Shown here piece by piece: positions 1 through 7,074 of a stretch of DNA of 24,449 bases. Below the pieces are notes generated by a model. That model was not told where the DNA came from, made no database searches, and saw only the letters and a program-made list of their open reading frames with translations. Positions within the stretch are counted from its first letter, which is position 1, and every line of letters begins with the position of its first letter. The position numbers were made by a program, and so were the translations under genes. Origin of the DNA: an uncultured Eubacteriales bacterium (GTDB lineage Bacteria; Bacillota; Clostridia; Oscillospirales; Oscillospiraceae); assembly GCA_902496595.1 (NCBI GenBank), contig CABVBV010000016.1, positions 1-24,449 on the forward strand. Direction: 5' to 3'.

Positions 1-563
1 GCACGAACGCCTTCAGGACGGTCTTCTTCATGCCGAACCTCATAGGCGGCATCGTCCTCGGCTACATCTGGCAGATCCTGCTCAACTGCGCGCTGAGCCT
101 GCTCGAAAAGCCGCTGCTCCGCCTGGACGCGGCGGCGGGCTTCTGGGGCCTCGTCATACTCATGGCCTGGCAGCAGATAGGCTATATGATGATAATCTAC
201 ATAGCGGGTCTCCAGAGCATACCGGACACTCTGACGGAGGCCGCGGAGATAGACGGAGCTTCGCCCTGGCAGACCTTCTGGAAGGTCAAGTTCCCGATGC
301 TCATGCCGAGCCTCACCATCTGCCTCTTCCTCACCATCACGAACAGCTTCAAGCTCTTCGACCAGAACATGGCGCTGACGGGAGGCGAGCCGAACCACGC
401 CTCGGAGCTTCTGGCGTACAACATCTACTACACCTTCTACGGCCGCTCCGGCCCGCAGTGGCGCGGCATAGGCCAGGCCAAGGCGGTCATCTTCTGCCTC
501 ATCGTCGTGGCCATCTCGCTCATCCAGCTCCGCTCCACACGTAAGAAGGAGGTGCAGCAGTGA
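1..563 (+). CDS. Carbohydrate ABC transporter permease, MalF/UgpA type (5' partial)
   Basis: Inner-membrane permease of a binding-protein-dependent sugar importer; together with the next gene it would form the transmembrane channel. The frame is open from base 3, so the N-terminal half lies outside the window; the ATG at 30 is internal, because the residues before it (TNAFRTVFF) fit the family. About 187 residues are visible. They contain several hydrophobic helices and the EAA loop that docks on the ATPase, read as EAAEIDGASPWQTFWKVKFP. The stop overlaps the next start by 4 bases (GTGA), so the two genes are translationally coupled. The downstream glucanotransferase suggests that maltose or maltodextrin is the substrate, but this is inferred from context. 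The binding protein is presumably upstream of the window. Confidence 0.93.
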   Translation, partial: TNAFRTVFFMPNLIGGIVLGYIWQILLNCALSLLEKPLLRLDAAAGFWGLVILMAWQQIGYMMIIYIAGLQSIPDTLTEAAEIDGASPWQTFWKVKFPMLMPSLTICLFLTITNSFKLFDQNMALTGGEPNHASELLAYNIYYTFYGRSGPQWRGIGQAKAVIFCLIVVAISLIQLRSTRKKEVQQ

Positions 564-1432
564 GGAAGTCCAAAGCCCGCTCCAACCTCATCTGGAGCAT
601 AGTGATGACCATCGTCTGCGTCATCTATATGTACCCCATCTTCATGGTGCTCATGAACTCCCTCAAGGTGGAGTCCGCCATCAGCACTTCGACGGCCTTC
701 CAGCTGCCGAACTCCGAGACCTTCGCGGGGCTCGAGAACTACGTGAACGCCATAACCTCCCGCGGCTTCTTCGCGAGCTTCGGCTACACGCTGTTCATAA
801 CCGTGAGCTCCGTCGCGGCCATCCTGCTCTTCTGCTCCATGCTGGCCTGGTACATCACGAGGGTACACACCTGGGTGACGAAGGCGCTCTATCTGCTGTG
901 CGCGTTTTCGATGGTCGTGCCTTTCCAGATGGTCATGTTCACCCTTTCGTCCCTTGCAGACAGCATGAGGATAAACTTCTTCAGCCTCTATACCCTGCGC
1001 TTCAACACGCCCTGGATGCTCTGGTTCGTGTACCTGGGCTTCGGCGCGGGCCTGGCGGTATTCATGTTCTGCGGCTTCATGCGCAGTGTGCCGCTGGAGA
1101 TAGAGGAAGCCTCGATGATAGACGGCTGCAACCCGCTGCAGACCTATTTCAAGGTCGTGTTCCCGCTGCTCAAGCCCACGATGGTCTCCGTCGGCATACT
1201 CGAGGCCATGTGGATATGGAACGACTACCTGCTGCCCACGCTCATCCTCGACATCGACAAGTACAAGACCATCTCCATGCTGATCCAGTACTTCCGCGGC
1301 AGCTACGGCCGTGTCGAGATGGGCCCCATGATGGCCTGCATCATGCTCGCCATCTTCCCCATCATCATAGTCTACCTCGCGGGACAGAAACACATAATCA
1401 AGGGCGTCGTCTCCGGAGCCGTGAAGGGGTGA
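560..1432 (+). CDS. Carbohydrate ABC transporter permease, MalG/UgpE type
   Basis: Second membrane subunit of the sugar importer, 290 residues and full length for the MalG family. It starts with GTG at 560 inside the stop of the preceding permease. The N-terminus has a short basic stretch and then a first helix (about residues 10-30). The EAA loop near residue 190 reads EEASMIDGCNPLQTYFKVVFP, followed by the usual proline-containing helix; a conserved WNDYLLP segment follows. The malQ-like gene starts 6 bases after the stop, consistent with one operon. No ATPase is encoded in the visible part; many such importers share a general MsmX/MalK-type ATPase encoded elsewhere. Confidence 0.93.
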   Translation: MRKSKARSNLIWSIVMTIVCVIYMYPIFMVLMNSLKVESAISTSTAFQLPNSETFAGLENYVNAITSRGFFASFGYTLFITVSSVAAILLFCSMLAWYITRVHTWVTKALYLLCAFSMVVPFQMVMFTLSSLADSMRINFFSLYTLRFNTPWMLWFVYLGFGAGLAVFMFCGFMRSVPLEIEEASMIDGCNPLQTYFKVVFPLLKPTMVSVGILEAMWIWNDYLLPTLILDIDKYKTISMLIQYFRGSYGRVEMGPMMACIMLAIFPIIIVYLAGQKHIIKGVVSGAVKG

Positions 1433-1438
1433 GCCGTT

Positions 1439-2983
1439 ATGGAACGCAAGAGCGGCATCCTGATGCCGATATCCTCGCTGCCGTCTAAGTACGGCATAGG
1501 CACCTTCGGAAAGGAGGCCTACAAATTCGCAGACTTTCTCGCGGCGGCGGGCCAGAAGGCCTGGCAGCTGCTGCCGCTGGGGCCCACGAGCTACGGCGAC
1601 TCGCCCTACGCCTCCTTCTCCACCTTCGCGGGCAACCCCTATTTCATAGACCTCGATATGCTCATCGAGGACGGGCTGCTGAAAAAGGCCGAGGTCGAGG
1701 CCGTGGACTGGGGCGATGACCCCATGAACGTCGATTACGGCAAGATCTACTACAACCGCTTCGACATCCTGCGCCTCGCCTGCTCGAGAGGCTGGGACAG
1801 GGACGCCGCGGAGATAACCCGCTTCCGCGAGCAGAACGCAGGCTGGCTGCCCGACTACGCGCTCTTCATGGCGCTCAAGCGGCACTTCGGCATGGTCTCC
1901 TGGACGCTCTGGCCGGACGAGGACATCAGGCTCAGGAAACCCGCGAGCGTGGAGCACTACCGGAACCTGCTCGACGCGGACGTGCGGCTCTTCACCTGGA
2001 TACAGTATATGTTCTACAAGCAGTGGGATAAGCTGCGCGAGTACGTCCACTCTCTGGGCATAGAGATAATCGGCGACCTGCCCATCTATGTCGCTCTGGA
2101 TTCCTCGGACGTCTGGGCCGACCCCAAGAGCTTCCTGCTCGACGAGAAGAACATCCCCACCTGCGTCTCCGGAGTGCCGCCCGACTACTTCTGCGAGGAC
2201 GGGCAGCTCTGGGGCAACCCCATCTACGACTGGGCGCGGATGAAGTCCGACGGCTACGGCTGGTGGATACGCCGCATCGAGGGCGCGAAGAAGCTCTACG
2301 ACGTCATCAGGATAGACCATTTCCGGGGCTTCGAGAGCTACTGGAGCGTGCCCTATGGAGAGGAGACGGCGAAAAACGGCAAGTGGATGCCCGGCCCGGG
2401 CATGGGCCTCGTCGGCGTGCTGCGCGACTGGTTCCACGACACGAAGTTCATAGCGGAAGACCTGGGCTTTTTGACCCCCGAGGTCGAGAAGCTGCTGCGC
2501 GACTCGGGCTTCCCCGGTATGAAGGTGCTGGAGTTCGCCTTCGACTCGAGGGAGCCGAGCAACTACCTGCCTCACACCTATACGCCGAACTGCGTCTGCT
2601 ATGTGGGCACGCACGACAACGAGACGCTCATGCAGTGGTACAAGGGCGGAAAGCGGGACGACGTGGCCTACGCGGGGCTGTATCTGGGCCTGAACGAGGA
2701 CGAGGGAGTGAACTGGGGCGTCATCCGGGGCGGTATGTCCTCCGTGGCGCGGCTCTTCGTGGCGCAGATGCAGGATTTTCTGGGTCTCGGAGCCGAGGCG
2801 AGGATGAACGTCCCCGGCACGGCCCAGGGCAACTGGCGCTGGCGCATGAAGCCCGGAGAGGCGACGCCGGAGCTCGCGGCGAAGATCAGGAGGTATTCCA
2901 CCATGTACGGCCGCTTCTGGGCCCCGCCCGAACCCGAGGAGGAGCCGGAGGCCGAAACCGAAGAAAAAACAACGGACAAGTAA
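1439..2983 (+). CDS. malQ: 4-alpha-glucanotransferase (amylomaltase, GH77)
   Basis: Cytoplasmic disproportionating enzyme that transfers 1,4-alpha-glucan segments between malto-oligosaccharides, releasing glucose and longer chains. It has 514 residues, near the usual ~500 of the short bacterial form. The GH77 catalytic triad is visible: nucleophile Asp293 in RIDHFRGF, acid/base Glu340 in IAEDLG and the stabilising Asp393 in GTHDN. The N-terminal 'GILMPISSLPSKYGIGTFG' segment and the 'PYASFSTFAGNP' segment are also typical. It follows the two permeases after 6 bases and is the last gene before a strong terminator. An odd feature is the acidic tail of about 20 residues (PEPEEEPEAETEEKTTDK), which lies beyond the enzyme core and is probably disordered. 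Confidence 0.97.
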   Translation: MERKSGILMPISSLPSKYGIGTFGKEAYKFADFLAAAGQKAWQLLPLGPTSYGDSPYASFSTFAGNPYFIDLDMLIEDGLLKKAEVEAVDWGDDPMNVDYGKIYYNRFDILRLACSRGWDRDAAEITRFREQNAGWLPDYALFMALKRHFGMVSWTLWPDEDIRLRKPASVEHYRNLLDADVRLFTWIQYMFYKQWDKLREYVHSLGIEIIGDLPIYVALDSSDVWADPKSFLLDEKNIPTCVSGVPPDYFCEDGQLWGNPIYDWARMKSDGYGWWIRRIEGAKKLYDVIRIDHFRGFESYWSVPYGEETAKNGKWMPGPGMGLVGVLRDWFHDTKFIAEDLGFLTPEVEKLLRDSGFPGMKVLEFAFDSREPSNYLPHTYTPNCVCYVGTHDNETLMQWYKGGKRDDVAYAGLYLGLNEDEGVNWGVIRGGMSSVARLFVAQMQDFLGLGAEARMNVPGTAQGNWRWRMKPGEATPELAAKIRRYSTMYGRFWAPPEPEEEPEAETEEKTTDK

Positions 2984-2991
2984 AAATGAGC

Positions 2992-3024
2992 GCGCCGCGG
3001 CGAGATCGCCGCGGCGCATTTTCT
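2992..3024 (+). terminator. Rho-independent terminator after malQ
   Basis: A perfect GC-rich hairpin: GCGCCGCGGCG pairs with CGCCGCGGCGC around the loop AGAT, followed by ATTTTCTTTCT. It begins 9 bases after the malQ stop and ends the sugar operon. Confidence 0.85.
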
Positions 3025-3041
3025 TTCTGTGACTTAGTTCC

Positions 3042-3070
3042 TTGACGCGGCTTTCAGGCTCGTGTATAAT
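3042..3070 (+). promoter_or_regulatory. Sigma-A promoter of the TlpA/CXXC/Fe-S unit
   Basis: TTGACG at 3042-3047 and TATAAT at 3065-3070, separated by 17 bp, lie 37 bases before the ATG at 3107 and just after the malQ terminator. Confidence 0.8.
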
Positions 3071-3106
3071 CACGTTACTTTCAGAATACTGAGCCGGAGG
3101 TGCTCC

Positions 3107-3676
3107 ATGAAACGCATATCAGCACTTTTGTCAGCCGCCGTAATGCTGCTGCTCGCGGCCTGCGGCGCCGCCGCGCCCGCGGCTACGGACAGCCCCGACG
3201 CGGAGAATACCGCCTCCGCAGGCATACTCGGCAGCTTCTCCACCACCGACCTCGATGGCGAGGCCGTGGACGAGAGCCTGTTTGCCGGCTGCAAGCTCAC
3301 CATGGTGAACATCTGGGCCACCTACTGCGGGCCCTGCATCTCCGAGATGCCGGATCTCGGGACGCTTGCGGAGGAATACGCCGACAGGGGCTTCCAGATA
3401 GTCGGCCTCGTCTCCGACGCGCTGGACTCGGACGGGAACGTGGACGCCGCGCAGGTGGAGAAGGCGAAGGAGATCGTCGCGTCCACCGGCGCCGATTACA
3501 CCCACATCGTGCCCGGAGAGGGCATATACGGGCTGCTGTACCAGATAAGCGCCGTACCGACGACCCTGTTCGTCGACAGCGAGGGGAGACAAGTCGGCTC
3601 CGCCTATATTTCCGCCAAGAGCCTCGAGGCCTGGAAGGAGATCGTCGACCCCCTGCTCGAGGAAGCCGGCGCATGA
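3107..3676 (+). CDS. TlpA/ResA-like thioredoxin-fold lipoprotein
   Basis: Extracytoplasmic thiol-disulfide oxidoreductase, 189 residues. The ATG at 3107 is preferred over an in-frame GTG at 3062: GGAGG lies at 3096-3100, and the earlier start would fall on the promoter -10. The product begins MKRISALLSAAVMLLLAACG, a type II signal peptide with lipobox LAAC and lipidated Cys19, then an Ala/Asp-rich spacer. The thioredoxin-like domain carries the active site WATYCGPC (Cys74, Cys77) and the cis-proline loop AVPTTLFVD. Cys62 is an extra cysteine. The stop overlaps the next start (ATGA). The family reduces extracytoplasmic disulfides, for example in cytochrome c maturation, but no cytochrome genes are present. 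Here it is likely a partner of the next two genes. Confidence 0.92.
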   Translation: MKRISALLSAAVMLLLAACGAAAPAATDSPDAENTASAGILGSFSTTDLDGEAVDESLFAGCKLTMVNIWATYCGPCISEMPDLGTLAEEYADRGFQIVGLVSDALDSDGNVDAAQVEKAKEIVASTGADYTHIVPGEGIYGLLYQISAVPTTLFVDSEGRQVGSAYISAKSLEAWKEIVDPLLEEAGA

Positions 3677-3819
3677 GCCGCCGCGCAAGAGACATCGCAG
3701 CAGCATTGGCCGCAGCGGCAGGAGCCGCCCTGCTGCTGCTCGGCCTGCATATGGGCGAGGCCGAGATCGTGCTTCGCAAGGCCGTGAATATCTGCCTGGA
3801 GTGCATCGGCCTTGGTTAA
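3673..3819 (+). CDS. CD1871A-like CXXC membrane peptide (48 aa)
   Basis: A tiny protein beginning at the ATGA overlap with the TlpA-like gene. It has one hydrophobic helix (about residues 8-26) after a basic N-terminus (MSRRAR), so the C-terminus should face outside. The end reads KAVNICLECIGLG, with Cys41 and Cys44 in a CLEC motif. The hydrophobic helix plus a terminal CLECIG is what I recall of the small clostridial 'CD1871A family CXXC motif-containing' proteins, which lie beside TlpA-like and Fe-S genes. Its function is not known to me. Position between a thioredoxin-like lipoprotein and a membrane Fe-S protein suggests a thiol relay, which is inference. The next gene overlaps its last 8 bases. 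Confidence 0.8.
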   Translation: MSRRARDIAAALAAAAGAALLLLGLHMGEAEIVLRKAVNICLECIGLG

Positions 3820-4660
3820 GCGGCTGGGAAAACACATAAGGCTCGCCGTCCAGCTGCTCTGGACGGCGCTGACGAACGGCTACGCCATGGGCTTTCTCAA
3901 GGGCGGCATCTACAAGGGGGAGCTCAAGAAGATATGCGTGCCGGGCCTCAACTGCTACTCCTGCCCGGGCGCGCTCGGCGCCTGCCCCATAGGCTCGCTC
4001 CAGGCCGTGCTGGGCGAGCGGGGGAAGTGGTTCTCATTCTACGTCGTGGGCTTTCTCATGCTGGTCGGGGCCTTCCTCGGGAGGTTCGTCTGCGGCTGGC
4101 TCTGCCCCTTCGGGCTGGTGCAGGATCTGCTGCACAAGATACCCTTTCCGAAAAAGCGCAAGCGTCTGCCGGGGGACAGGTACCTCAAGTACCTCAGATA
4201 CCTCGTGCTCGCCGTGCTGGTGGTGATACTTCCGCTGACGGTGCTGGACATCATCGGCCAGGGCAGCCCCTGGTACTGCAAATATGTCTGCCCCTCGGGC
4301 ACGCTCTTCGCGGGCATACCGCTGGCGCTCATGAACGAGAGCCTTCAGTCCTCGCTCGGCTGGCTGTTTGACTGGAAGGTCGGGCTGCTCATAGCCATAC
4401 TGCTGCTCTCGGTGTGGACGTACCGGCCCTTCTGCCGCTATCTCTGCCCGCTGGGCGCGGTCTACGGGCTGTTCAACCCGATAGCGTTCTACCGGTACGA
4501 GGTGGACGGGAACAAGTGTACGAACTGCGGGGCCTGCACGAAGGCCTGCGGCTTTGCGCTGAAGCCGAACGTGCAGCCCAACAGCACGGAGTGCATCCGC
4601 TGCGGCGACTGCCTGCGGGCCTGCCCGCACGGGGCGCTGACGAGAAGAAAATTCAAATGA
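3812..4660 (+). CDS. Polytopic membrane 4Fe-4S protein, NapH/NosR-like
   Basis: Predicted membrane electron carrier, 282 residues. The chosen start is TTG at 3812, with GGAG at 3798-3801, and overlaps the preceding gene by 8 bases. Three hydrophobic stretches are clear (about 74-96, 127-149 and 188-204). Cysteine groups occur before, between and after them: C42/C48/C51/C58 in CVPGLNCYSCPGALGACPIG, CGWLCP (94, 98), CKYVCP (156, 160) and CRYLCP (208, 212). Two C-terminal ferredoxin motifs have cysteines at 236/239/242/246 and 261/264/267/271. NapH-type proteins take electrons from quinol or cytoplasmic donors and pass them across the membrane. Here the likely acceptors are the TlpA-like lipoprotein and CXXC peptide. 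The exact substrate is unknown. Confidence 0.9.
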   Translation: MVKRLGKHIRLAVQLLWTALTNGYAMGFLKGGIYKGELKKICVPGLNCYSCPGALGACPIGSLQAVLGERGKWFSFYVVGFLMLVGAFLGRFVCGWLCPFGLVQDLLHKIPFPKKRKRLPGDRYLKYLRYLVLAVLVVILPLTVLDIIGQGSPWYCKYVCPSGTLFAGIPLALMNESLQSSLGWLFDWKVGLLIAILLLSVWTYRPFCRYLCPLGAVYGLFNPIAFYRYEVDGNKCTNCGACTKACGFALKPNVQPNSTECIRCGDCLRACPHGALTRRKFK

Positions 4661-4666
4661 GCCCAG

Positions 4667-4709
4667 GCCCCGCAGAGTTTCCCGGCCGGAAACTCTGCGG
4701 GGCTTTCTT
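4667..4709 (+). terminator. Rho-independent terminator after the Fe-S gene
   Basis: A perfect 16-bp stem (4667-4682 with 4688-4703) around the loop CGGCC, followed by TTTCTT. It closes the three-gene redox unit. Confidence 0.9.
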
Positions 4710-4731
4710 CGGAAGCCCGCCGACCGGCGTA

Positions 4732-4760
4732 TTTACAAGCTCCGGCTCATGTGTTAAGAT
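4732..4760 (+). promoter_or_regulatory. Sigma-A promoter of the MATE-yfbR operon
   Basis: TTTACA at 4732-4737 and TAAGAT at 4755-4760, with a 17-bp spacer and an extended -10 (TGT at 4752-4754). It follows the preceding terminator directly. Confidence 0.65.
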
Positions 4761-4794
4761 GAAGTTTATGAAAAAATGAATGCGGAGTGAGAGC

Positions 4795-6204
4795 TTGAAG
4801 CGGAGGGATATGACGTCGGGCACGGAGTGGAGGGAGATTTTGCTCTTTTCGCTGCCGATCATGGCCGGGCAGTTTTTGCAGCAGCTGTACAACACGGTGG
4901 ACGGGGTGGTCGTGGGCAACTACGGCGCGGAGACGCAGGCGGTCTGCGAGGCGATGATAGCCGCGGTGGGCAGCTGCGTGTCGCTCATCTTTTTGTTTTT
5001 GGCGATCTCGATAGGCCTGGGCAACGGAGGGGCGGTGCTGGTGGCGCAGCTCTACGGGGCGCGGAGGACGACGGAGCTGCGGAGGGCGGCCTCGACGCTG
5101 CTGATAACGCTGGTCGGCCTCGGCACGATACTCACGATAGTTGGCAGCGTCTTTGCGCGTCCGCTGGTCGTGGGGCTCATGCGCGTCACATCTCCTGCGA
5201 TCATGGACATGGCGATAGAATACTTCGCCATCTACTCTCTGGGGCTCATCTTCCAGTATATCTACAACGCGGTGGCGGGCATACTCCGGGCGATAGGCGA
5301 CAGCCGGGCGACGATGTACTTCCTCATCGTGAGCGCGGTGCTGAACACGATCCTGGACATCTGGTTCGTGGCGAGTTTCGGCTGGGGCGTCATGGGCGTG
5401 GCGGTGGCGACGGTGATCGCGCAGGCTGCGTCCGCGGCGGTGAGCGTGGCCTATATGTTCATAAAGTACCCCATCTTCCGGTTCAGGCGCGGAGAATTTG
5501 TCTTCGACCGGGAGAAGTTCATGATCTCGCTGAAGCTGGGCATCCCTGCGATCATCCAGCAGGCGGTCATCTCTCTGGGCAACGTGTTCATCCAGAGGCT
5601 GGTGAACAGCTTCGAGGACGCGACGGTGGCGGCCTTCACGGTGGGCAACAGGATGGAGGCCTACGCGCTGGTGCCTATCTTCGGGCTGAACACGGGCGTC
5701 GCGACCTTCACGGGCCAGAACGTGGGTGCGCTCCGGTACGACAGGGTACACCGGGGCTGGAAGGTGTCCACCGTCATGTCCTGCGTGTCGAGCGTTGCGA
5801 TAGCGCTGTGCATAAATCTGCTGGCGGTGCAGTTTGCGCGGCTCTTCAACCTGAGCGGAGAGGCGATGGCGCAGGCGGTGGAGTACCAGCGCTACATGAG
5901 CTACTGCGTGGTGCTCTTCGCGGCCTATATGCCGACCTCGGGTCTTCTGCAGGGCGCGGGAGACGCGATCGTGGTCTCGGTCACGAGCCTCGCCACGCTC
6001 TCGGCCAGGGTGGCCTCGGCCTACCTGCTGGCCTACGTTTTCCACGTCGGCTACGCCTCCTGCTGGCTGGCGCTTCCGGTGGGCTGGTCGCTGGGCATCG
6101 CGATCACATATCCCAGGTATTTCCGGAAAAAATGGATGGAGAAGCGGGTCGTCAAAGACCCGGTCGTCATAACGGAAGCGGAGGAGGCGGAGCTGCTTGA
6201 GTGA
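4795..6204 (+). CDS. MATE-family multidrug/metabolite exporter
   Basis: Cation-coupled efflux protein of the NorM/DinF group, about 470 residues with a dozen hydrophobic helices in two homologous halves. Family-like segments include LFSLPIMAGQFLQQLYNTVDGVVVGNY at the N-terminus (cited here only as a recognition site, residues about 13-39), then LGNGGAVLVAQLYGA, and in the second half LGIPAIIQQAVISLGNVFIQ. The start is uncertain: ATG at 4780 has no good ribosome site, while TTG at 4795 has GGAG at 4784-4787, so TTG is preferred. The last 8 bases overlap the yfbR-like gene. Its substrate cannot be read from sequence. Neighbours act on nucleotides and unknown metabolites, so export of an antimetabolite is conceivable but unsupported. 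Confidence 0.92.
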   Translation: MKRRDMTSGTEWREILLFSLPIMAGQFLQQLYNTVDGVVVGNYGAETQAVCEAMIAAVGSCVSLIFLFLAISIGLGNGGAVLVAQLYGARRTTELRRAASTLLITLVGLGTILTIVGSVFARPLVVGLMRVTSPAIMDMAIEYFAIYSLGLIFQYIYNAVAGILRAIGDSRATMYFLIVSAVLNTILDIWFVASFGWGVMGVAVATVIAQAASAAVSVAYMFIKYPIFRFRRGEFVFDREKFMISLKLGIPAIIQQAVISLGNVFIQRLVNSFEDATVAAFTVGNRMEAYALVPIFGLNTGVATFTGQNVGALRYDRVHRGWKVSTVMSCVSSVAIALCINLLAVQFARLFNLSGEAMAQAVEYQRYMSYCVVLFAAYMPTSGLLQGAGDAIVVSVTSLATLSARVASAYLLAYVFHVGYASCWLALPVGWSLGIAITYPRYFRKKWMEKRVVKDPVVITEAEEAELLE

Positions 6205-6796
6205 CTTTTTCGCGCTCATATCCAGGATGCGCTATATAGACCGCTGGGGCCTGATGCGCTCCAGCATACCCGAGAACGTGCAGGAGCACAGCCATATGGT
6301 GGCCGTGCTGGCCCACGTCCTCGGCGTCATACGGAGGGACATATTCAAAGCCTCCTGCGAGCCGGACGCCCTCGCCTCCGCCGCGCTCTACCACGACGCG
6401 CCGGAGATACTCACCGGGGATATGCCGACGCCCATCAAATACCACAGCGGCAGGATAAACGAGGCCTACCACGAAGTGGAGCAAGCCGCGGCCGATAAGC
6501 TGATAGATATGCTACCGGTGGAGTTCAGAGCAACGTTTTCACCTCTGATAAGCGGAGAAGTGGGTGAATACGAGAAGCGGCTGCTCAAGGCGGCGGACAG
6601 GCTCTCGGCCTATATCAAATGCGTGGAGGAGCGCAAGGCGGGCAACCGCGAGTTCCTATCCGCCGAGGCTCAGACCAGGCGGAGGATAGAGGACATGGGC
6701 CTGCCCGAAGCCGACTACTTTCTCAAACATTTCATGCCCGCCTTCGAGAAGAACCTCGACGAGCTGGGCACGATGACACAGGAGGACAAAGGATGA
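6197..6796 (+). CDS. yfbR: 5'-deoxynucleotidase, YfbR family HD hydrolase
   Basis: Cytoplasmic metal-dependent HD-domain enzyme that removes phosphate from deoxyribonucleoside 5'-monophosphates. It has 199 residues, the same length as E. coli YfbR. Visible residues match the family pattern: Arg16-Trp17 in DRWGLMR, His31 in ENVQEHS, His66-Asp67 and Glu70 in YHDAPEILTGD, and Asp134 in KAADRLSAY. Metal ligands would be His31, His66, Asp67 and Asp134. The start is TTG at 6197, supported by GGAGG at 6183-6187 within the end of the MATE gene. Its stop overlaps the ACT-domain gene (ATGA). The role would be control of dNMP pools or salvage of deoxynucleosides. Confidence 0.92.
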   Translation: MSDFFALISRMRYIDRWGLMRSSIPENVQEHSHMVAVLAHVLGVIRRDIFKASCEPDALASAALYHDAPEILTGDMPTPIKYHSGRINEAYHEVEQAAADKLIDMLPVEFRATFSPLISGEVGEYEKRLLKAADRLSAYIKCVEERKAGNREFLSAEAQTRRRIEDMGLPEADYFLKHFMPAFEKNLDELGTMTQEDKG

Positions 6797-7062
6797 AAGC
6801 GATAGTCACAGTCATAGGCCGCGACCGCGTCGGAATCATAGCCGACGTGAGCCGCATACTGGCGGAGCGGGGCGTGAACGTGCTCGATATCAGCCAGACG
6901 GTATTGCAGGATTACTTCACGATGATAATGCTCGTGGACGCCTCCGGCTGCACCGTCCCCTTCGCAGAGCTCACCGCCCTGCTGCGGCGCGAGGGCGAGA
7001 CGCTCGGGCTGGACATAAGGGCGCAGCGCGAGGACATCTTCAACGCTATGCACAAGATATGA
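6793..7062 (+). CDS. ACT-domain protein, UPF0237 family
   Basis: An 89-residue protein that is essentially one ACT domain: MKAIVTVIGRDRVGIIADVSRILAERGVN is the first beta-alpha unit (residues 1-29, named as the recognition site), followed by LQDYFTMIMLVD. ACT domains bind amino acids or similar small ligands and usually act as regulatory dimers. The start is in an ATGA overlap with the yfbR-like gene, and the UPF0210 gene follows after 12 bases. This pairing of UPF0237 with UPF0210 is recurrent in Firmicutes and other bacteria, so the ACT protein is probably the sensor subunit for its neighbour. The ligand is not known. Confidence 0.92.
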   Translation: MKAIVTVIGRDRVGIIADVSRILAERGVNVLDISQTVLQDYFTMIMLVDASGCTVPFAELTALLRREGETLGLDIRAQREDIFNAMHKI

Positions 7063-7074
7063 GGCGGGTCTGAC

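Noticed and set aside
437..3073. An open frame of 878 codons antisense to the permeases and malQ
   Set aside because: Its product is rich in Arg, His, Glu and Val without any domain, and it lies wholly opposite genes with clear motifs. Long antisense frames are expected at this GC content.
4747..6219. A 490-codon antisense frame opposite the MATE gene
   Set aside because: Low-complexity Arg/His/Asp composition, no ribosome site or known motif; a shadow of the exporter gene.
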